The position numbers were made by a program, and so were the translations under genes. The notes under the pieces are model-generated. The model worked only from the letters and a program-made list of their open reading frames with translations. It ran no database searches and was not told the origin of the DNA. From Methylobacterium isbiliense (GTDB taxonomy: Bacteria > Pseudomonadota > Alphaproteobacteria > Rhizobiales > Beijerinckiaceae): DNA of 64,000 nucleotides. Of the stretch, positions 25,075-34,381 are shown piece by piece; the first letter of the stretch is position 1; every line of letters starts with the position of its first letter. Location of the stretch: positions 44,935 through 108,934 of the forward strand of contig NZ_BPQQ01000003.1 in NCBI RefSeq assembly GCF_022179325.1. Reading direction: 5' to 3'.

Positions 25075-25392
25075 CGATCCCCATCCTCGACTGATTGGCC
25101 GCATACAATTCCGTCGACATTCGAATACCGTCGTCCGGAACTGTCGTCAGACTAGGCCGGGCGAATTGAGGTTGGGTTAAAGCGACGCTCGAATGTCCGG
25201 CGGCACGAGGGAAAGCGGCGCGTGGTTAACGATCCCCAATGGTCGGACGAAGCGACTCCCCTGACCCTGGGGCATGCGGACCGTGCCCGGCCCGGGGCGG
25301 GCAGGACGGCGGCCGCGTGTTAGGAGTTCCTCAACCATCCTGCCCTCTTGATGCGGGTCGACCGTATCCTTCGTCGCCCGGGACCCGAGACG
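25075..25392. promoter_or_regulatory. Divergent control region of the Tad locus
   Basis: This intergenic stretch separates flp (minus) from the plus-strand Tad genes. It contains two GGTTAA words (25175-25180 and 25224-25229), complements of the CtrA half-site TTAACC; the second reads TTAACGAT on the plus strand. No clear sigma-70 hexamer pair is seen. The minus-strand sequence before flp is AT-richer (about 25100-25150). Confidence 0.45.
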
Positions 25393-25881
25393 ATGTGCCC
25401 GCAGCCCCGCCGCCCTCGCCGCCACGCCTTGCGCGGCCTCGCCCTGCTTCTCGCCGTGTGGGCGCCGACGAGCGCGGTCGCGCGCGACGAGGCGGGCGCC
25501 GCCGGCGCCGTGGTCTCGGTGTCGGTGGACAACGCCAAGATCATCCGCCTGCCCGAGCGGACCGCCACCGTGGTGGTGGGCAACCCGATCATCGCCGACG
25601 TCTCGCTGCAGCGGAACGGCATCGTCGTGCTCACCGGCAAGAGCTTCGGCAGCACCAACCTGATCGCCCTCGACGGGACCGGCACCATGCTGGCCGAATC
25701 CTTCATCACCGTGCAGGCGGCGGGCTCCTCGGTGGTGACGGTGCAGCGGGGGCTGGAGCGCGAATCCTATTCCTGCACGCCGGCCTGCCAGCCCGCCGTC
25801 CAGCTCGGCGACGCGCAGCGCTACTTCAACGAGGTCAGCGGCCAGGCCGGTCAGCGCAACACCATGGCGCAGCAGCGCTGA
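25393..25881 (+). CDS. Stand-alone pilus assembly N-domain protein (CpaC N-terminal-like)
   Basis: The product of about 162 residues has a basic, hydrophobic signal peptide (ALRGLALLLAVWAPTSAVA) and one pilus-assembly N domain like that at the start of CpaC, with a VVVGNPIIADVSLQ strand and GKSFGSTNLIAL. Two Cys in YSCTPACQ may form a disulfide. It probably sits in the periplasm next to the secretin. ATG at 25393 gives the best signal peptide; ATG at 25351 and TTG at 25348 are in frame. It leads the divergent half of the Tad locus. Confidence 0.82.
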   Translation: MCPQPRRPRRHALRGLALLLAVWAPTSAVARDEAGAAGAVVSVSVDNAKIIRLPERTATVVVGNPIIADVSLQRNGIVVLTGKSFGSTNLIALDGTGTMLAESFITVQAAGSSVVTVQRGLERESYSCTPACQPAVQLGDAQRYFNEVSGQAGQRNTMAQQR

Positions 25882-26032
25882 GCCGGGCGCCCCGGCGCAC
25901 GCGGCGCCATCCGGGCGTGGACGACCCCGCCCGAGGGCGCGCTGCGCGATCGTGGCAACGCTTCCGCAAGGCTTTGCGCCTAAGCCTCGAAGCCGAGCGG
26001 CGCCGATGGATCTGCCGCGCGAGTACCCCCGC

Positions 26033-26617
26033 ATGATTCGGTCCTTCGTGCATCGCCTGCCCGCCCTCGCGCTTCGCCAGGTGCGGCGCTTCGGTCCGGC
26101 CCGGAACGGCGTCGTGGCGGTGGAGTTCGGGCTCGTCGCGCTCCCCTTCGTGGGGCTGCTCGCGGCCATCACCGAGACGGCGCTCGCCTTCTTCGCCGCG
26201 CAGATGCTCGATGCCACCGTGTCCGACGCCGCCCGCCAGATCTATACCGGGCAGTTCCAGAACTCGCTCAAATCCAATTCGCCGGCCCTGAGCGCCGATG
26301 AGACGCTGAAGAAGTTCCGCAAGCTGGTCTGCACCGGCCGGGTGACGATCTTCGATTGCGACAAGCTGAAGATCGACATCCTGCCGGTGTCGAACGATGA
26401 CAGCTTCAAGCCGAAGAGCCCGATCGACGCGCAGAACAAGACATGGCGCAAGGATTTCGGCACCAACTACACGAAGCCCGAGGCGAGCCAGATCGTCCTG
26501 GTGCAGGCGGCGGTGGAATTCCCGGTGTTCTTCAGCGCGATGAACCCGATGACCCTCACCAACGGCATGCGGGTGCTGCAGACGACGGTGGCGTTCAGGA
26601 CGGAGCCCTACCAGTGA
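26033..26617 (+). CDS. TadE-like pseudopilin / pilus assembly protein
   Basis: The 194-residue protein has a TadE-type prepilin N-terminus: FGPARNGVVAVEFGLVALPF shows processing after Gly and a Glu five residues in, followed by a long hydrophobic helix. The rest is a soluble periplasmic domain without recognised motifs, with two Cys (LVCTG, FDCDK). It is processed by the A24 peptidase in related systems. The ATG at 26033 is favoured; an in-frame ATG at 26006 exists. Its stop overlaps the next gene as GTGA. Confidence 0.85.
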   Translation: MIRSFVHRLPALALRQVRRFGPARNGVVAVEFGLVALPFVGLLAAITETALAFFAAQMLDATVSDAARQIYTGQFQNSLKSNSPALSADETLKKFRKLVCTGRVTIFDCDKLKIDILPVSNDDSFKPKSPIDAQNKTWRKDFGTNYTKPEASQIVLVQAAVEFPVFFSAMNPMTLTNGMRVLQTTVAFRTEPYQ

Positions 26618-27273
26618 TCCTCGGGCGGATGAAGGGACCCCGCGGGAGGGGCGTGGCGGGGATGCGGCGGTCGTTCCCGCGGGCCGCCGACGGCGTGGCG
26701 GCGGTGGAATTCGCCATCGTGCTGCCGGTGCTGCTGTGGCTGTACTTCGGGGCGAGCGAACTCGCCCAGTACATCAGCAACAGCCGCAAGGTGACGCTCG
26801 CGGCCCGCACCATGGCCGATCTCGTGGCCCGCGACTCCGGCACCATGACGGTCGCGACCCTCGACACGATCATCCGGGCGAGCCGGGCCGTGCTCGCCCC
26901 GTTCGATCCGGCGACCGCGACATTCGTGATCAAGGCCGTCGGGGTCTACGGCGCGAACGGGTCGCAGGCCAAGGTCTGCTCCAGCATCGAGAGCGCCGGC
27001 ACCGACGCCAACCCGCTCTACAAGGCTCCGGCCACGTCGACCGCCCTGCCGCCGGTGCCGGACGCCTACAAGGCCAACGGCGCCCGCTACATCCTCGTCG
27101 AGATGACGATGACCTACACCAAGATGCTCGGCCCGTTCTTCGCCCCGGTGCCGCTCAATGCCCTGGAGGAGCGGATCACCTGGCCGGTCCGCGGCGGCAC
27201 GGCGTTCAACAGCGCCACCGGGAGCCCCGAGATCGTGCTTCCGGGCGGCGCCCCTTGCTCCAAGAACTTCTGA
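26614..27273 (+). CDS. TadE/TadG-like minor pilin
   Basis: The product of about 219 residues has a pseudopilin-type N-terminal segment, RAADGVAAVEFAIVLPVLLW, with Glu at the expected position, then a periplasmic domain with Cys residues near 125 and at the C-terminus (APCSKNF). It lacks the von Willebrand domain of full TadG. The GTG at 26614 overlaps the TadE-like stop (GTGA); in-frame ATGs at 26629 and 26659 are alternatives. The pair probably works as minor pilins in Flp assembly. Confidence 0.83.
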   Translation: MILGRMKGPRGRGVAGMRRSFPRAADGVAAVEFAIVLPVLLWLYFGASELAQYISNSRKVTLAARTMADLVARDSGTMTVATLDTIIRASRAVLAPFDPATATFVIKAVGVYGANGSQAKVCSSIESAGTDANPLYKAPATSTALPPVPDAYKANGARYILVEMTMTYTKMLGPFFAPVPLNALEERITWPVRGGTAFNSATGSPEIVLPGGAPCSKNF

Positions 27274-27491
27274 GATCCGCATAGAGCCGCCCGGGCGGAG
27301 CCGGCCCCCGGCCGGCCGCTCGCCCGTGATGCCGCCTCGTGCCCGCGGCCGAATCATGGGATCCTCATCATCGGACCCTCGGCGCACGAGGCCTTGCCGG
27401 GCGGATGCGCCCGACGGCGTCTCGGCCTTGATGCCCCGCGTGTCCGGGCGGACAACCGGATCCGCGTCCGGACGGAGTCGCGCCACGCCCG

Positions 27492-28301
27492 GTGGAGGCC
27501 TCCTTGCTGCTCTACGAGCATCCCCTCTCGTCCTACGCGCAGAAGGTCAAGATCGTCCTGCGCGAGAAGGGCCTTCCGTTCACGCCCGAACTGCCCGAGA
27601 GCTTCGGGACCGGCCGCACCGACGGTCCCTTCGCGGCCGCCAACCCGCGCACCGAGGTCCCGGTGCTGATCGACGGCGGGATCTCGATCTTCGACTCCAC
27701 GGTAATCCTGGACTACGTCGAGGAGCGCTGGCCCGAGCCTCCGCTGCTGCCGCGCGACCCCGCCGCCCGCGCCGTCGCGCGCCTGACCGAGGAGATCTGC
27801 GACACGCAGTACGAGGCGGTGAACTGGGGCTTTGGCGAGGTGCTCTGGTTCCGCCGTGCGACCGGTGCGCTGGCCGACCACCTGAGGGCGGAGGCGGCGG
27901 CGCAGACGCGGGTGCTGCAGGCATGGCTCTCCGACCGACTCGGCGCCGCGGAGTGGTTCGGCGGCGACCGCTTCGGCCGGGCGGATGCGGCGGTCGCCCC
28001 GATGGTCAACCGCTCGGTGCATTACGGCCTGGGGCCGGCCGCGGGCGGCACGCTCGCCCGCTGGCACGCGCGGGTGCGCGAGCGGCCGTCCGTGGCCGCG
28101 ACCTTCGCCGAGTTCGACGCGGCGGCGGCCCGCATGGCCGAGGCCGCCGCCCTCTACACCACCGGCGGACGCCGCCGCGAGTATCGCGACCACCGGCTGG
28201 AATGGATGATCAAGTCCGGGGGCGTCGAGGTGGTGCTGGCCGGCCTGCGCGACGACACCATCCGCTTCCCCTGGCCGGAGGCCGTGGGCGGGCAGGACTG
28301 A
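27492..28301 (+). CDS. Glutathione S-transferase family protein
   Basis: The 269-residue protein has an N-terminal thioredoxin-like domain (about 3-80, LLLYEHPLSSYAQKVKIVL, cis-Pro in EVPVLID, and the DSTVILDYVEERW glutathione site) and a C-terminal helical domain (about 90-225). It may conjugate or reduce small electrophiles; substrate unknown. GTG at 27492 is used; a TTG at 27504 has a better-spaced GGAGG. It lies between the Tad and EPS loci and has no clear link to either. Confidence 0.87.
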   Translation: MEASLLLYEHPLSSYAQKVKIVLREKGLPFTPELPESFGTGRTDGPFAAANPRTEVPVLIDGGISIFDSTVILDYVEERWPEPPLLPRDPAARAVARLTEEICDTQYEAVNWGFGEVLWFRRATGALADHLRAEAAAQTRVLQAWLSDRLGAAEWFGGDRFGRADAAVAPMVNRSVHYGLGPAAGGTLARWHARVRERPSVAATFAEFDAAAARMAEAAALYTTGGRRREYRDHRLEWMIKSGGVEVVLAGLRDDTIRFPWPEAVGGQD

Positions 28302-29079
28302 CCGCGCGGCCCGGAACCCGGGATCGCGGTGTCGCCTCGTGCAAAGCGCAAAAGGGGTAGGCCTTTCGAATCCCGCCGCGCGAACGGCCGGATTCCGCTC
28401 TCGCCGCGGCACGGCCACGCAGCCCGGCCGCCGCAGCGGACCGATGGAGGCGGAGACGGGGGCACTCCATCCTGCCCGGATGCGACTGTCGCTCCGCCGG
28501 AATGCCTTGATCCGAACGCAATCTTCCGGTTCGCGCGACAACGGCCCGTGCCGGTCGGGAGAAAGACCCTCGATCCCAGCGCGGGATGCCCTCTATTGCC
28601 CTGTATCGTTCGGTTAATACATTATTAATCAAAATAAACTGATTTTTCTCACCCAAATATTGACCAGCGCACCCGGGAGTCTCCGTCCAGGCACGCTGAC
28701 CGGCACGATGAACATCGTCCCTCATCGGATGAATGCGGCATCACAGTCTTGCATCCGTCAGGCGGCGCAGCGAAGCGGTGTTGATCTAGTCGTCGCAATA
28801 CGTTCCAAGATCATCACCTCATCGTCATACCCAAGCTGGATAGGCTGTTACTTGACAAACCCGATCACAGGCACAATCCTTGCCCGCAATGAGAACAGTC
28901 CTGGGGAATTGTCGCTCGCAGCCAAGGCAATTCGACGTCTTGCACCCCTCGCCTGGGCGGGGTGGACCGGGCAGACAGGAACAGCTCGACTTGAGGGCAT
29001 TCAGATCGATGGCGGATGTCGGCGGCTGCGTTCCACCGGCACGACGATAACAAATGTCCTTGCACAGGGAGTTGGGTGA
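28302..29079. promoter_or_regulatory. Long leader of the first LuxR-type regulator with CtrA-like site
   Basis: There is no convincing gene in these 778 bases. An AT-rich island at about 28600-28665 holds TTAATACATTATTAA (28614-28628), a perfect TTAA-N7-TTAA match to the CtrA consensus. A weak promoter candidate has TTGACA at 28852-28857, with no good -10 hexamer at 17 bp. The regulator's own ribosome-binding site is AGGGAGTTGGGTGA. Confidence 0.45.
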
Positions 29080-29856
29080 ATGTCGAGCGTGATCGAGCCT
29101 CAGTTCGGATTGAACGCGACCGGTGCGGCAAATCCGGGACTGCGGATCCGGTTCAGACCGGCGGCCCTCCCGCGCGTCGCCACCGTGCTGATCGGACCGA
29201 GCGGCCTGTACCAGGACGGGCTGATCAGCATCCTCGAAGAGAACGGCTACCTGGCGGTGGACGCGCTCGGCAGCGTCGAGGAGTTCGACCCGGATTCGCA
29301 GCCGGAACTCATCCTGCTGACCGAGTTCGCGTGGAGCGAGGAGATGCGGGAGGCGATCCCGCAGCTGCGGCGCATGGCGCCGAAGGCGCGCATCGCGATC
29401 CTGGCGGAACCCTCGGACGGGACGATGCTGCGCTCGCTGCTCGATCTGGGCGTGCAGGCCTGTCTCGGCTACCTGACCCAGCCGGAGACGCTGATCAAGT
29501 CGCTGAACGTGATCATGAGCGGCAACATCGTGATGCCGATAGAGGTGGTGCCCTATCTCGGCCGGACCGTGCCGCGGGCGCCCGCGCCGCGGCTCCTGGC
29601 GCCCCCCGCGGTCGCGGCGCCGGCCCCCGGCACCAGCGAGACGCTGACCGGACGCGAGGTCGAGATCCTCTCCTGCCTCGCCGGCGGCCTGTCGAACAAG
29701 CTGATCGCCCGCCGCCTCGCCATCGCGGAGGCCACCGTCAAGATCCACGTCAAGAGCATCCTGCGCAAGACCGGGCTCCAGAACCGGACGCAGGCGGCGA
29801 TCTGGACCCACCAGCACGGCATCACGCCGGCGGTTCCCTGTGCGGCGCGGGAGTGA
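29080..29856 (+). CDS. LuxR-type regulator with pseudo-receiver domain (left flank of EPS locus)
   Basis: The 258-residue protein has a receiver-like domain (about 32-150) and a LuxR/NarL helix-turn-helix (about 185-250, [20 protein letters not shown] and [14 protein letters not shown]). The residues that make up the phosphorylation site are missing: the acidic pair is G39-P40 and the phospho-acceptor Asp is T81 (ELILLTEF). It therefore probably responds to something other than a histidine kinase. Its closest relative in the window is the regulator at 59101-59919, which points toward it from the other end of the EPS locus. Confidence 0.9.
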   Translation: MSSVIEPQFGLNATGAANPGLRIRFRPAALPRVATVLIGPSGLYQDGLISILEENGYLAVDALGSVEEFDPDSQPELILLTEFAWSEEMREAIPQLRRMAPKARIAILAEPSDGTMLRSLLDLGVQACLGYLTQPETLIKSLNVIMSGNIVMPIEVVPYLGRTVPRAPAPRLLAPPAVAAPAPGTSETLTGREVEILSCLAGGLSNKLIARRLAIAEATVKIHVKSILRKTGLQNRTQAAIWTHQHGITPAVPCAARE

Positions 29857-30476
29857 GGTCCCCGCCCAAGCCCCTGCGATTCTCCATTCGAGGGCGGGTC
29901 TTGGACCGGACGAGCGGCGTCCGGGCGAGCCCCGCCCTTTCGCATGTCCGGGACGGCCCCGAGGACGCAGCGGATGCTCTCGACGCCGGGATCACCGGTT
30001 GCGGAGGGGGCCTCGTGCGGGCTCCCGCGGGACGGGCGCCTGGCCTGACCGGCTGCGTCATGCCCCGGGCGCGGGCCACGGCACGGCGCCGAGGGCGATG
30101 GCCCAAGTCCTCGTCGGCGGATGCTCTGGCGCCGCCGCAAGCTGTCCAGGAGCCTGTCGGATGCCCCGAGCCGGAGCCTCGATCCTTCGAGGGCCGCGAT
30201 CCTGCGTTCTCGTGTCCTTCGCCGCGGAGCAGGCTGACGAGCATCGTCCCGCGCTGCGTGGAGACCCGGCGTCGCCGGGCCGATCGCTCCTGTGCCATCG
30301 CCGGCCGGCGTCGCATCGCCCGGGTTGCCCGGGCCAGGCGGTCCAGGCGTGCCTCGATCCGCATGGTGATGGACCGGTGATGTCCCGAAGAGACATCCCG
30401 GCCCGATCGCCGCCGACGATGGCGTCCTCTGATCCGAGGACGGGCGCGGGCCGTGCAGACCCCGCTTGCAGGGGCC
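29857..30476. other. Intergenic, no gene or signal recognised
   Basis: This 620-bp gap lies between the convergent regulator and sugar-transferase genes. Open frames here are Arg-rich and lack codon bias and ribosome-binding sites. The dispersed repeat found between other convergent genes is absent. Confidence 0.5.
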
Positions 30477-31952
30477 TCAGCGGGCGCCCTTGGCTCCCAG
30501 AACCGCCGGCACGGTGGCGAGCAGGATGTAGAGGTCGAGCCAGAGCGACCAGTTGCGGATGTAGTAGGTGTCCTGGCTCTCCTGCACGGCGAGGTCGCCG
30601 TCGCTGCGGGCCGAGACCTGCCACAGCCCGGTGAGCCCCGGCGGCACGCTGGTGCGCAGGCGCCGGAAGGCGGGGCCGAAGCTGTCGAGGTGGTAGGACG
30701 GGAACGGGCGCGGGCCGACGAGGCTCATGTCGCCGCGCAGCACGTTCCAGAGCTGGGGCAGCTCGTCCAGGCTGCTGCGCCGGATGAAGTGCCCGACCCG
30801 GGGCAGGATGCGCGGATCCTGCGCCAGCTTGAAGAAGCGCTGCCACTCGGCGCGCGCCTCCGGGTTGGCGTCGAGGTGGTGGCGCAGCTTCTCGTCGGCG
30901 TCGCGGTACATCGTGCGCAGCTTGAGCACGCGGATCGGGCGCCCGTTCCGGCCGACCCGGACCTGCGCGTAGAACGGGCTGCCCGGATCGGCGAGCCAGA
31001 TCAGCCCGGCCAGGAGCAGGATGAGCGGCGCGACGAGCACGAGGCCGAGACCCGCCGCCGTGACGTCGAGCACCCGCTTCAGCATCAGGTTGCGCGTCCG
31101 GTAGAGTTCGCGCCGGATCTCGATCCCGACCGCGCCGCCGAGCGGGCGCACCTGCAGCCACATGGCCTGGAGGTCCTGGATCTGCTGAGCGAGCACCACG
31201 CGCATGTCCGGCAGGGCGCCGACCCGGAGTCCGTCGTGGCGCACGAGATCGGCGCAGGAGGAGAAGACCGCCACCTCCGCGGCGGACAGGCCCGCCCCGT
31301 CGAGGGATTCGAGCACCGGCAGCCGCTCGGTGCGCAGTCCCGGATCCTGCGAGCGGTCGAGGACGAAGCCGATCGGCCGCAGGCCGAGTTCGGGATGGGC
31401 CAGAAGGGCATCCGCGAGGGCGCGCCCGGCGGGGTCCGCCCCGACGATCACCGTCGGCGCCCCCCAGAGGCCGGCCCGGACCAGGATCCGCTGCGCCGCC
31501 CATTCGCCGTAGAAGCCGAGGACGAGCAGAAGCGCGGTGACGAGCACGACCGCGCCGAGGAGGCCGGTCGTGACGCTTCCGCCGACCAGCAGGCAGCCTG
31601 CGGCGTAGAGGGTGAGGCCGATCGCCCGCAGCCGCAGCCGCTCGGGCGGGCTCGGCCCGTCCCCCGCATAGAGGCCGAGGGCCGCGAAGACCGCGAGCAC
31701 GGCGATGACCGGGCACGGCAGAGGCCCCAACAGGAGCATACCCGGGAGTGCCCCCAGGAGCGCCCCCGGCGCCGGCACGCCGTGCAGCGCGAGGCTGGCG
31801 AGGCACCCGGCCGCGAGCGCGGCCGCAAGGTCGCCGAGCATCAGCGTCGCGGCGACGAGCCCCTGCCGCAACCGGCGCGCCGGGACCCGCTCGGCGCGGG
31901 AGGGCTGCCCGACGGTGGCGACGGAGGGAAGCACCGTGTTGCCATTCGACAT
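30477..31952 (-). CDS. Polyprenyl-phosphate sugar phosphotransferase (WbaP/ExoY-like)
   Basis: The 491-residue initiating enzyme transfers a sugar-1-phosphate from a nucleotide sugar to undecaprenyl phosphate. Four hydrophobic segments (about 30-165) and a CoA-binding/Rossmann-like middle (about 180-300) precede the catalytic bacterial sugar transferase domain (from about 300): KRVLDVTAAG, KLRTMYRDAD, RRSSLDELPQLWNVLRGDMS, PRPFP and PPGLTGLWQVSAR. ATG 31952 has GAGGTGCGGG upstream; an in-frame ATG lies at 31970. It starts EPS repeat-unit assembly. Confidence 0.92.
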   Translation of the reverse strand: MSNGNTVLPSVATVGQPSRAERVPARRLRQGLVAATLMLGDLAAALAAGCLASLALHGVPAPGALLGALPGMLLLGPLPCPVIAVLAVFAALGLYAGDGPSPPERLRLRAIGLTLYAAGCLLVGGSVTTGLLGAVVLVTALLLVLGFYGEWAAQRILVRAGLWGAPTVIVGADPAGRALADALLAHPELGLRPIGFVLDRSQDPGLRTERLPVLESLDGAGLSAAEVAVFSSCADLVRHDGLRVGALPDMRVVLAQQIQDLQAMWLQVRPLGGAVGIEIRRELYRTRNLMLKRVLDVTAAGLGLVLVAPLILLLAGLIWLADPGSPFYAQVRVGRNGRPIRVLKLRTMYRDADEKLRHHLDANPEARAEWQRFFKLAQDPRILPRVGHFIRRSSLDELPQLWNVLRGDMSLVGPRPFPSYHLDSFGPAFRRLRTSVPPGLTGLWQVSARSDGDLAVQESQDTYYIRNWSLWLDLYILLATVPAVLGAKGAR

Positions 31953-32082
31953 GGACCCGCACCTCGCCATCAGCGTCGGGCGTGGACACCCGATCGGGAA
32001 AAGCTCGCCATCGGCGCCGGGCGCGGACGCCCGACCGCAAGAACCTGCCGGCGGCACGGCCGCGCGGCCGCGCCGCATCGGC

Positions 32083-32919
32083 TCAGCCGCTGTCGGCCAC
32101 GCGCCGCGCCGCGCCCGGCGCGCCGTCGCGCGCCAGGAGCTGGCCGGCCGCCAGGACGAGGAAGTGCGGCACGATCCGCGCGTAGCGCCCGACGAGGCGC
32201 CGCGGCTCGCTGCAGAGGCGGTAGAACCATTCGAGGCCCGACCGCTGCATCCAGCCGGGCGCCTGCCGCTTCGTCCCGGCCAGGAAGTCGAACGCCGCCC
32301 CGACCCCCACCATCACCGGGGCCTCGATGCGCCCGCGATGGGCCGCCATCCAGCGCTCCTGCTTGGGCGTGCTCAGGCCCACCCAGACGATGTCGGGTCG
32401 GGCGGCGTTGATCTGCGCCACGATCGCCGCGTCCTCCTCCGCGGTCAGCGGCCGGAACGGCGGGCAGTACACCCCGACCACGTCGAGGCCCGGATGCTCG
32501 GCGCAGAGCCGCTCCCGGAGCCGCTCCGCCACGCCGGGGGCGCCGCCATAATAGAAGTGGCGCAGGCGCCGCTCCGGCGAGCGGCGCGTCACCGCGCGCA
32601 TCAGGTCCGGCCCGTAGACCCGCCCGATCGGGCCGTAGCCGAGCAGGCGCGACATCCAGACGAGCGGCATCCCGTCCGGCGTGACGAGATCCGCCGCGGC
32701 GTGGATCCGGCGCAGCTCGGGATCCTTGCGGCACTCGATCACCCCGTGCGCCCCGGTGATGCAGACGTAATGGGGGCGCCGCGCCCGCACGAAGGCCTCG
32801 ACGGCCGCGACCGCGTCCTCGAGCGTGATGACGCTGACGCCCACGCCGAGCACCGGTGCCCGCTCCTGCTCCCACGGGCGGGGGGCCTCGCCCGCGGCGG
32901 CTTCGACGGCGGTCCTCAT
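32083..32919 (-). CDS. WecG/TagA/CpsF family glycosyltransferase
   Basis: The 278-residue GT26 enzyme shows the family motifs TGAHGVIECRKDPEL, ADLVTPDGMPLVWMSRLLG, HFYYGGAPGVAERL and WVGLSTPKQERWM. It would add a sugar, often N-acetylmannosamine or glucose, to the lipid-linked primer. The ATG overlaps the UDP-xylose synthase stop as TGATG, so the two are translationally coupled. The sugar transferase gene lies 130 bp downstream. Confidence 0.9.
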   Translation of the reverse strand: MRTAVEAAAGEAPRPWEQERAPVLGVGVSVITLEDAVAAVEAFVRARRPHYVCITGAHGVIECRKDPELRRIHAAADLVTPDGMPLVWMSRLLGYGPIGRVYGPDLMRAVTRRSPERRLRHFYYGGAPGVAERLRERLCAEHPGLDVVGVYCPPFRPLTAEEDAAIVAQINAARPDIVWVGLSTPKQERWMAAHRGRIEAPVMVGVGAAFDFLAGTKRQAPGWMQRSGLEWFYRLCSEPRRLVGRYARIVPHFLVLAAGQLLARDGAPGAARRVADSG

Positions 32920-33908
32920 CACGCGCTCATCTGCGGCGCGGGCTGGCGCAGGGAGCGCACCGGGGCGGCGCTGCGGGCGAGCTGCGCCTCGAAATACGCG
33001 ATGGTGCGGGTGAGCCCGACGTCGAGGTCGACCCGCGGCGACCAGTGCAGCAGGTCGCGGGCGCGCGAGATGTCGGGGCAGCGCCGCCGCGGATCGTCCT
33101 GCGGCAGCGGGTGGAGGGTGATCGTCGAGCGCGAGTTGCACAGCGCGACGACGCGCTCGGCGAGCGCCAGGACGGTGGTCTCGACCGGGTTGCCGAGGTT
33201 GACCGCGCCGATCGGGCCGCCGTCGACGGCCATCAGGCGCATCAGCCCCTCCACGAGGTCGTCGACGTAGCAGAAGGAGCGGGTCTGCGAGCCGTCGCCG
33301 TAGATGGTGATCGGCTGGTTGGTGAGCGCCTGGATGATGAAGTTCGAGACCACGCGCCCGTCCTGCGGATGCATGTGCGGGCCGTAGGTGTTGAAGATCC
33401 GCGCCACCCGCACCGACATCCGGTGCTGGCGCTCGTAGTCGTAGAACAGGGTCTCGGCGCAGCGCTTGCCCTCGTCGTAGCAGGCGCGCGGCCCGGCGAT
33501 GTTGACGTGGCCGCAATAGCCCTCCGCCTGCGGGTGGACGTCGGGATCGCCGTAGACCTCGCTCGTCGAGGCCTGCAGGATCCGCACGCGCAGCCGCTTG
33601 GCGAGGCCGAGCATGTTGATGGCGCCCATCACGCTGGTCTTGGTCGTCTGGACCGGATCGCGCTGGTAGTGGATCGGCGAGGCCGGGCAGGCCAGGTTGT
33701 AGATCTCGTCCACCTCGACGTAGAGCGGGAAGGTCACGTCGTGGCGCAGTAGCTCGAACGACGGGTCGGCGAGCAGGCTCTCGCAATTGGCGCGGGTGCC
33801 GGTGAAGAAGTTGTCGACGCAGAGCACCTCGTTGCCCTGCCGCAGCAGCCTCTCGCACAGGTGCGAGCCGATGAAGCCGGCACCGCCGGTCACGAGAATG
33901 CGCTTCAT
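32919..33908 (-). CDS. NAD-dependent UDP-glucuronate decarboxylase-like (UDP-xylose synthase)
   Basis: The 329-residue extended SDR has the cofactor site [10 protein letters not shown] (8-17) and the UXS fingerprints [19 protein letters not shown] (74-92) and [11 protein letters not shown] (139-149). Catalytic residues are T115-S116-E117, Y144 and K148. It would convert UDP-glucuronate to UDP-xylose, which fits the UDP-glucose dehydrogenase gene at the right edge. The ATG at 33908 follows GGAGATCGTGGAC. It heads the minus-strand unit with the GT26 and sugar transferase genes. Confidence 0.9.
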   Translation of the reverse strand: MKRILVTGGAGFIGSHLCERLLRQGNEVLCVDNFFTGTRANCESLLADPSFELLRHDVTFPLYVEVDEIYNLACPASPIHYQRDPVQTTKTSVMGAINMLGLAKRLRVRILQASTSEVYGDPDVHPQAEGYCGHVNIAGPRACYDEGKRCAETLFYDYERQHRMSVRVARIFNTYGPHMHPQDGRVVSNFIIQALTNQPITIYGDGSQTRSFCYVDDLVEGLMRLMAVDGGPIGAVNLGNPVETTVLALAERVVALCNSRSTITLHPLPQDDPRRRCPDISRARDLLHWSPRVDLDVGLTRTIAYFEAQLARSAAPVRSLRQPAPQMSA

Positions 33909-34381
33909 GTCCACGATCTCCGCTGCCGGACGCGACGTTTCAGGGCCGAACCGCGGCCGGGCGGAAGTCCCGACGTGAGATTCGGAAACACAGGCACGCC
34001 GCGGCTTCGCCTTGGTCACAGACCGAGCATGACGTTGCGCTGCACCGTCGGACAACTGGCGCATCGGGTGGATCGACCATCCGAAAGAAATGCCCCCGAG
34101 GTCATCCGATCGGGACGGGACAAGATCTTGGCCTGATCCTCGGATGGCCGGCTCGAACGGCCGAGGCGTGGTCCGGCGGCGTACCAAGACTTCGCCCGGG
34201 GCGCCGGACAAGGGCCGGGGAGGGGTGCGAGGCGCCCCCCTGCGCGTCGGACTAGCCCCAAGGGGCAGGGCGGCTCGTCCGAAGGGCGCTGCCGGCCCGT
34301 CGCGGCGTCCGGCTAGGATTCCGGCCATCCTGGGGACCCGGCGATCGGGCCTCCCCGCCGTCGACCGCGAGCGATCGTCCC
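33909..34381. promoter_or_regulatory. Divergent intergenic region between UXS and EPS export genes
   Basis: These 473 bp must hold promoters for both directions. No convincing hexamers, palindromes or genes were recognised. GC content drops slightly around 33900-34130. Confidence 0.4.

Noticed and set aside
20890-27273. Tad locus considered as a recently transferred genomic island
   Set aside because: GC content and codon use match the surroundings; there are no integrase, tRNA or flanking direct repeats.
28852-28880. TTGACA with a possible -10 box as a sigma-70 promoter
   Set aside because: The hexamer 17 bp downstream (AATCCT) is a poor match, so I mention it only as a weak candidate in the leader annotation.
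28660-29079. Small open frame ahead of the first LuxR-type regulator
   Set aside because: No ribosome-binding site, irregular codon use and no recognisable fold; it overlaps the AT-rich regulatory leader.
29822-30364. Minus-strand open frame of 180 codons between convergent genes
   Set aside because: Arg-rich composition, overlap with the regulator's 3' end and no ribosome-binding site.
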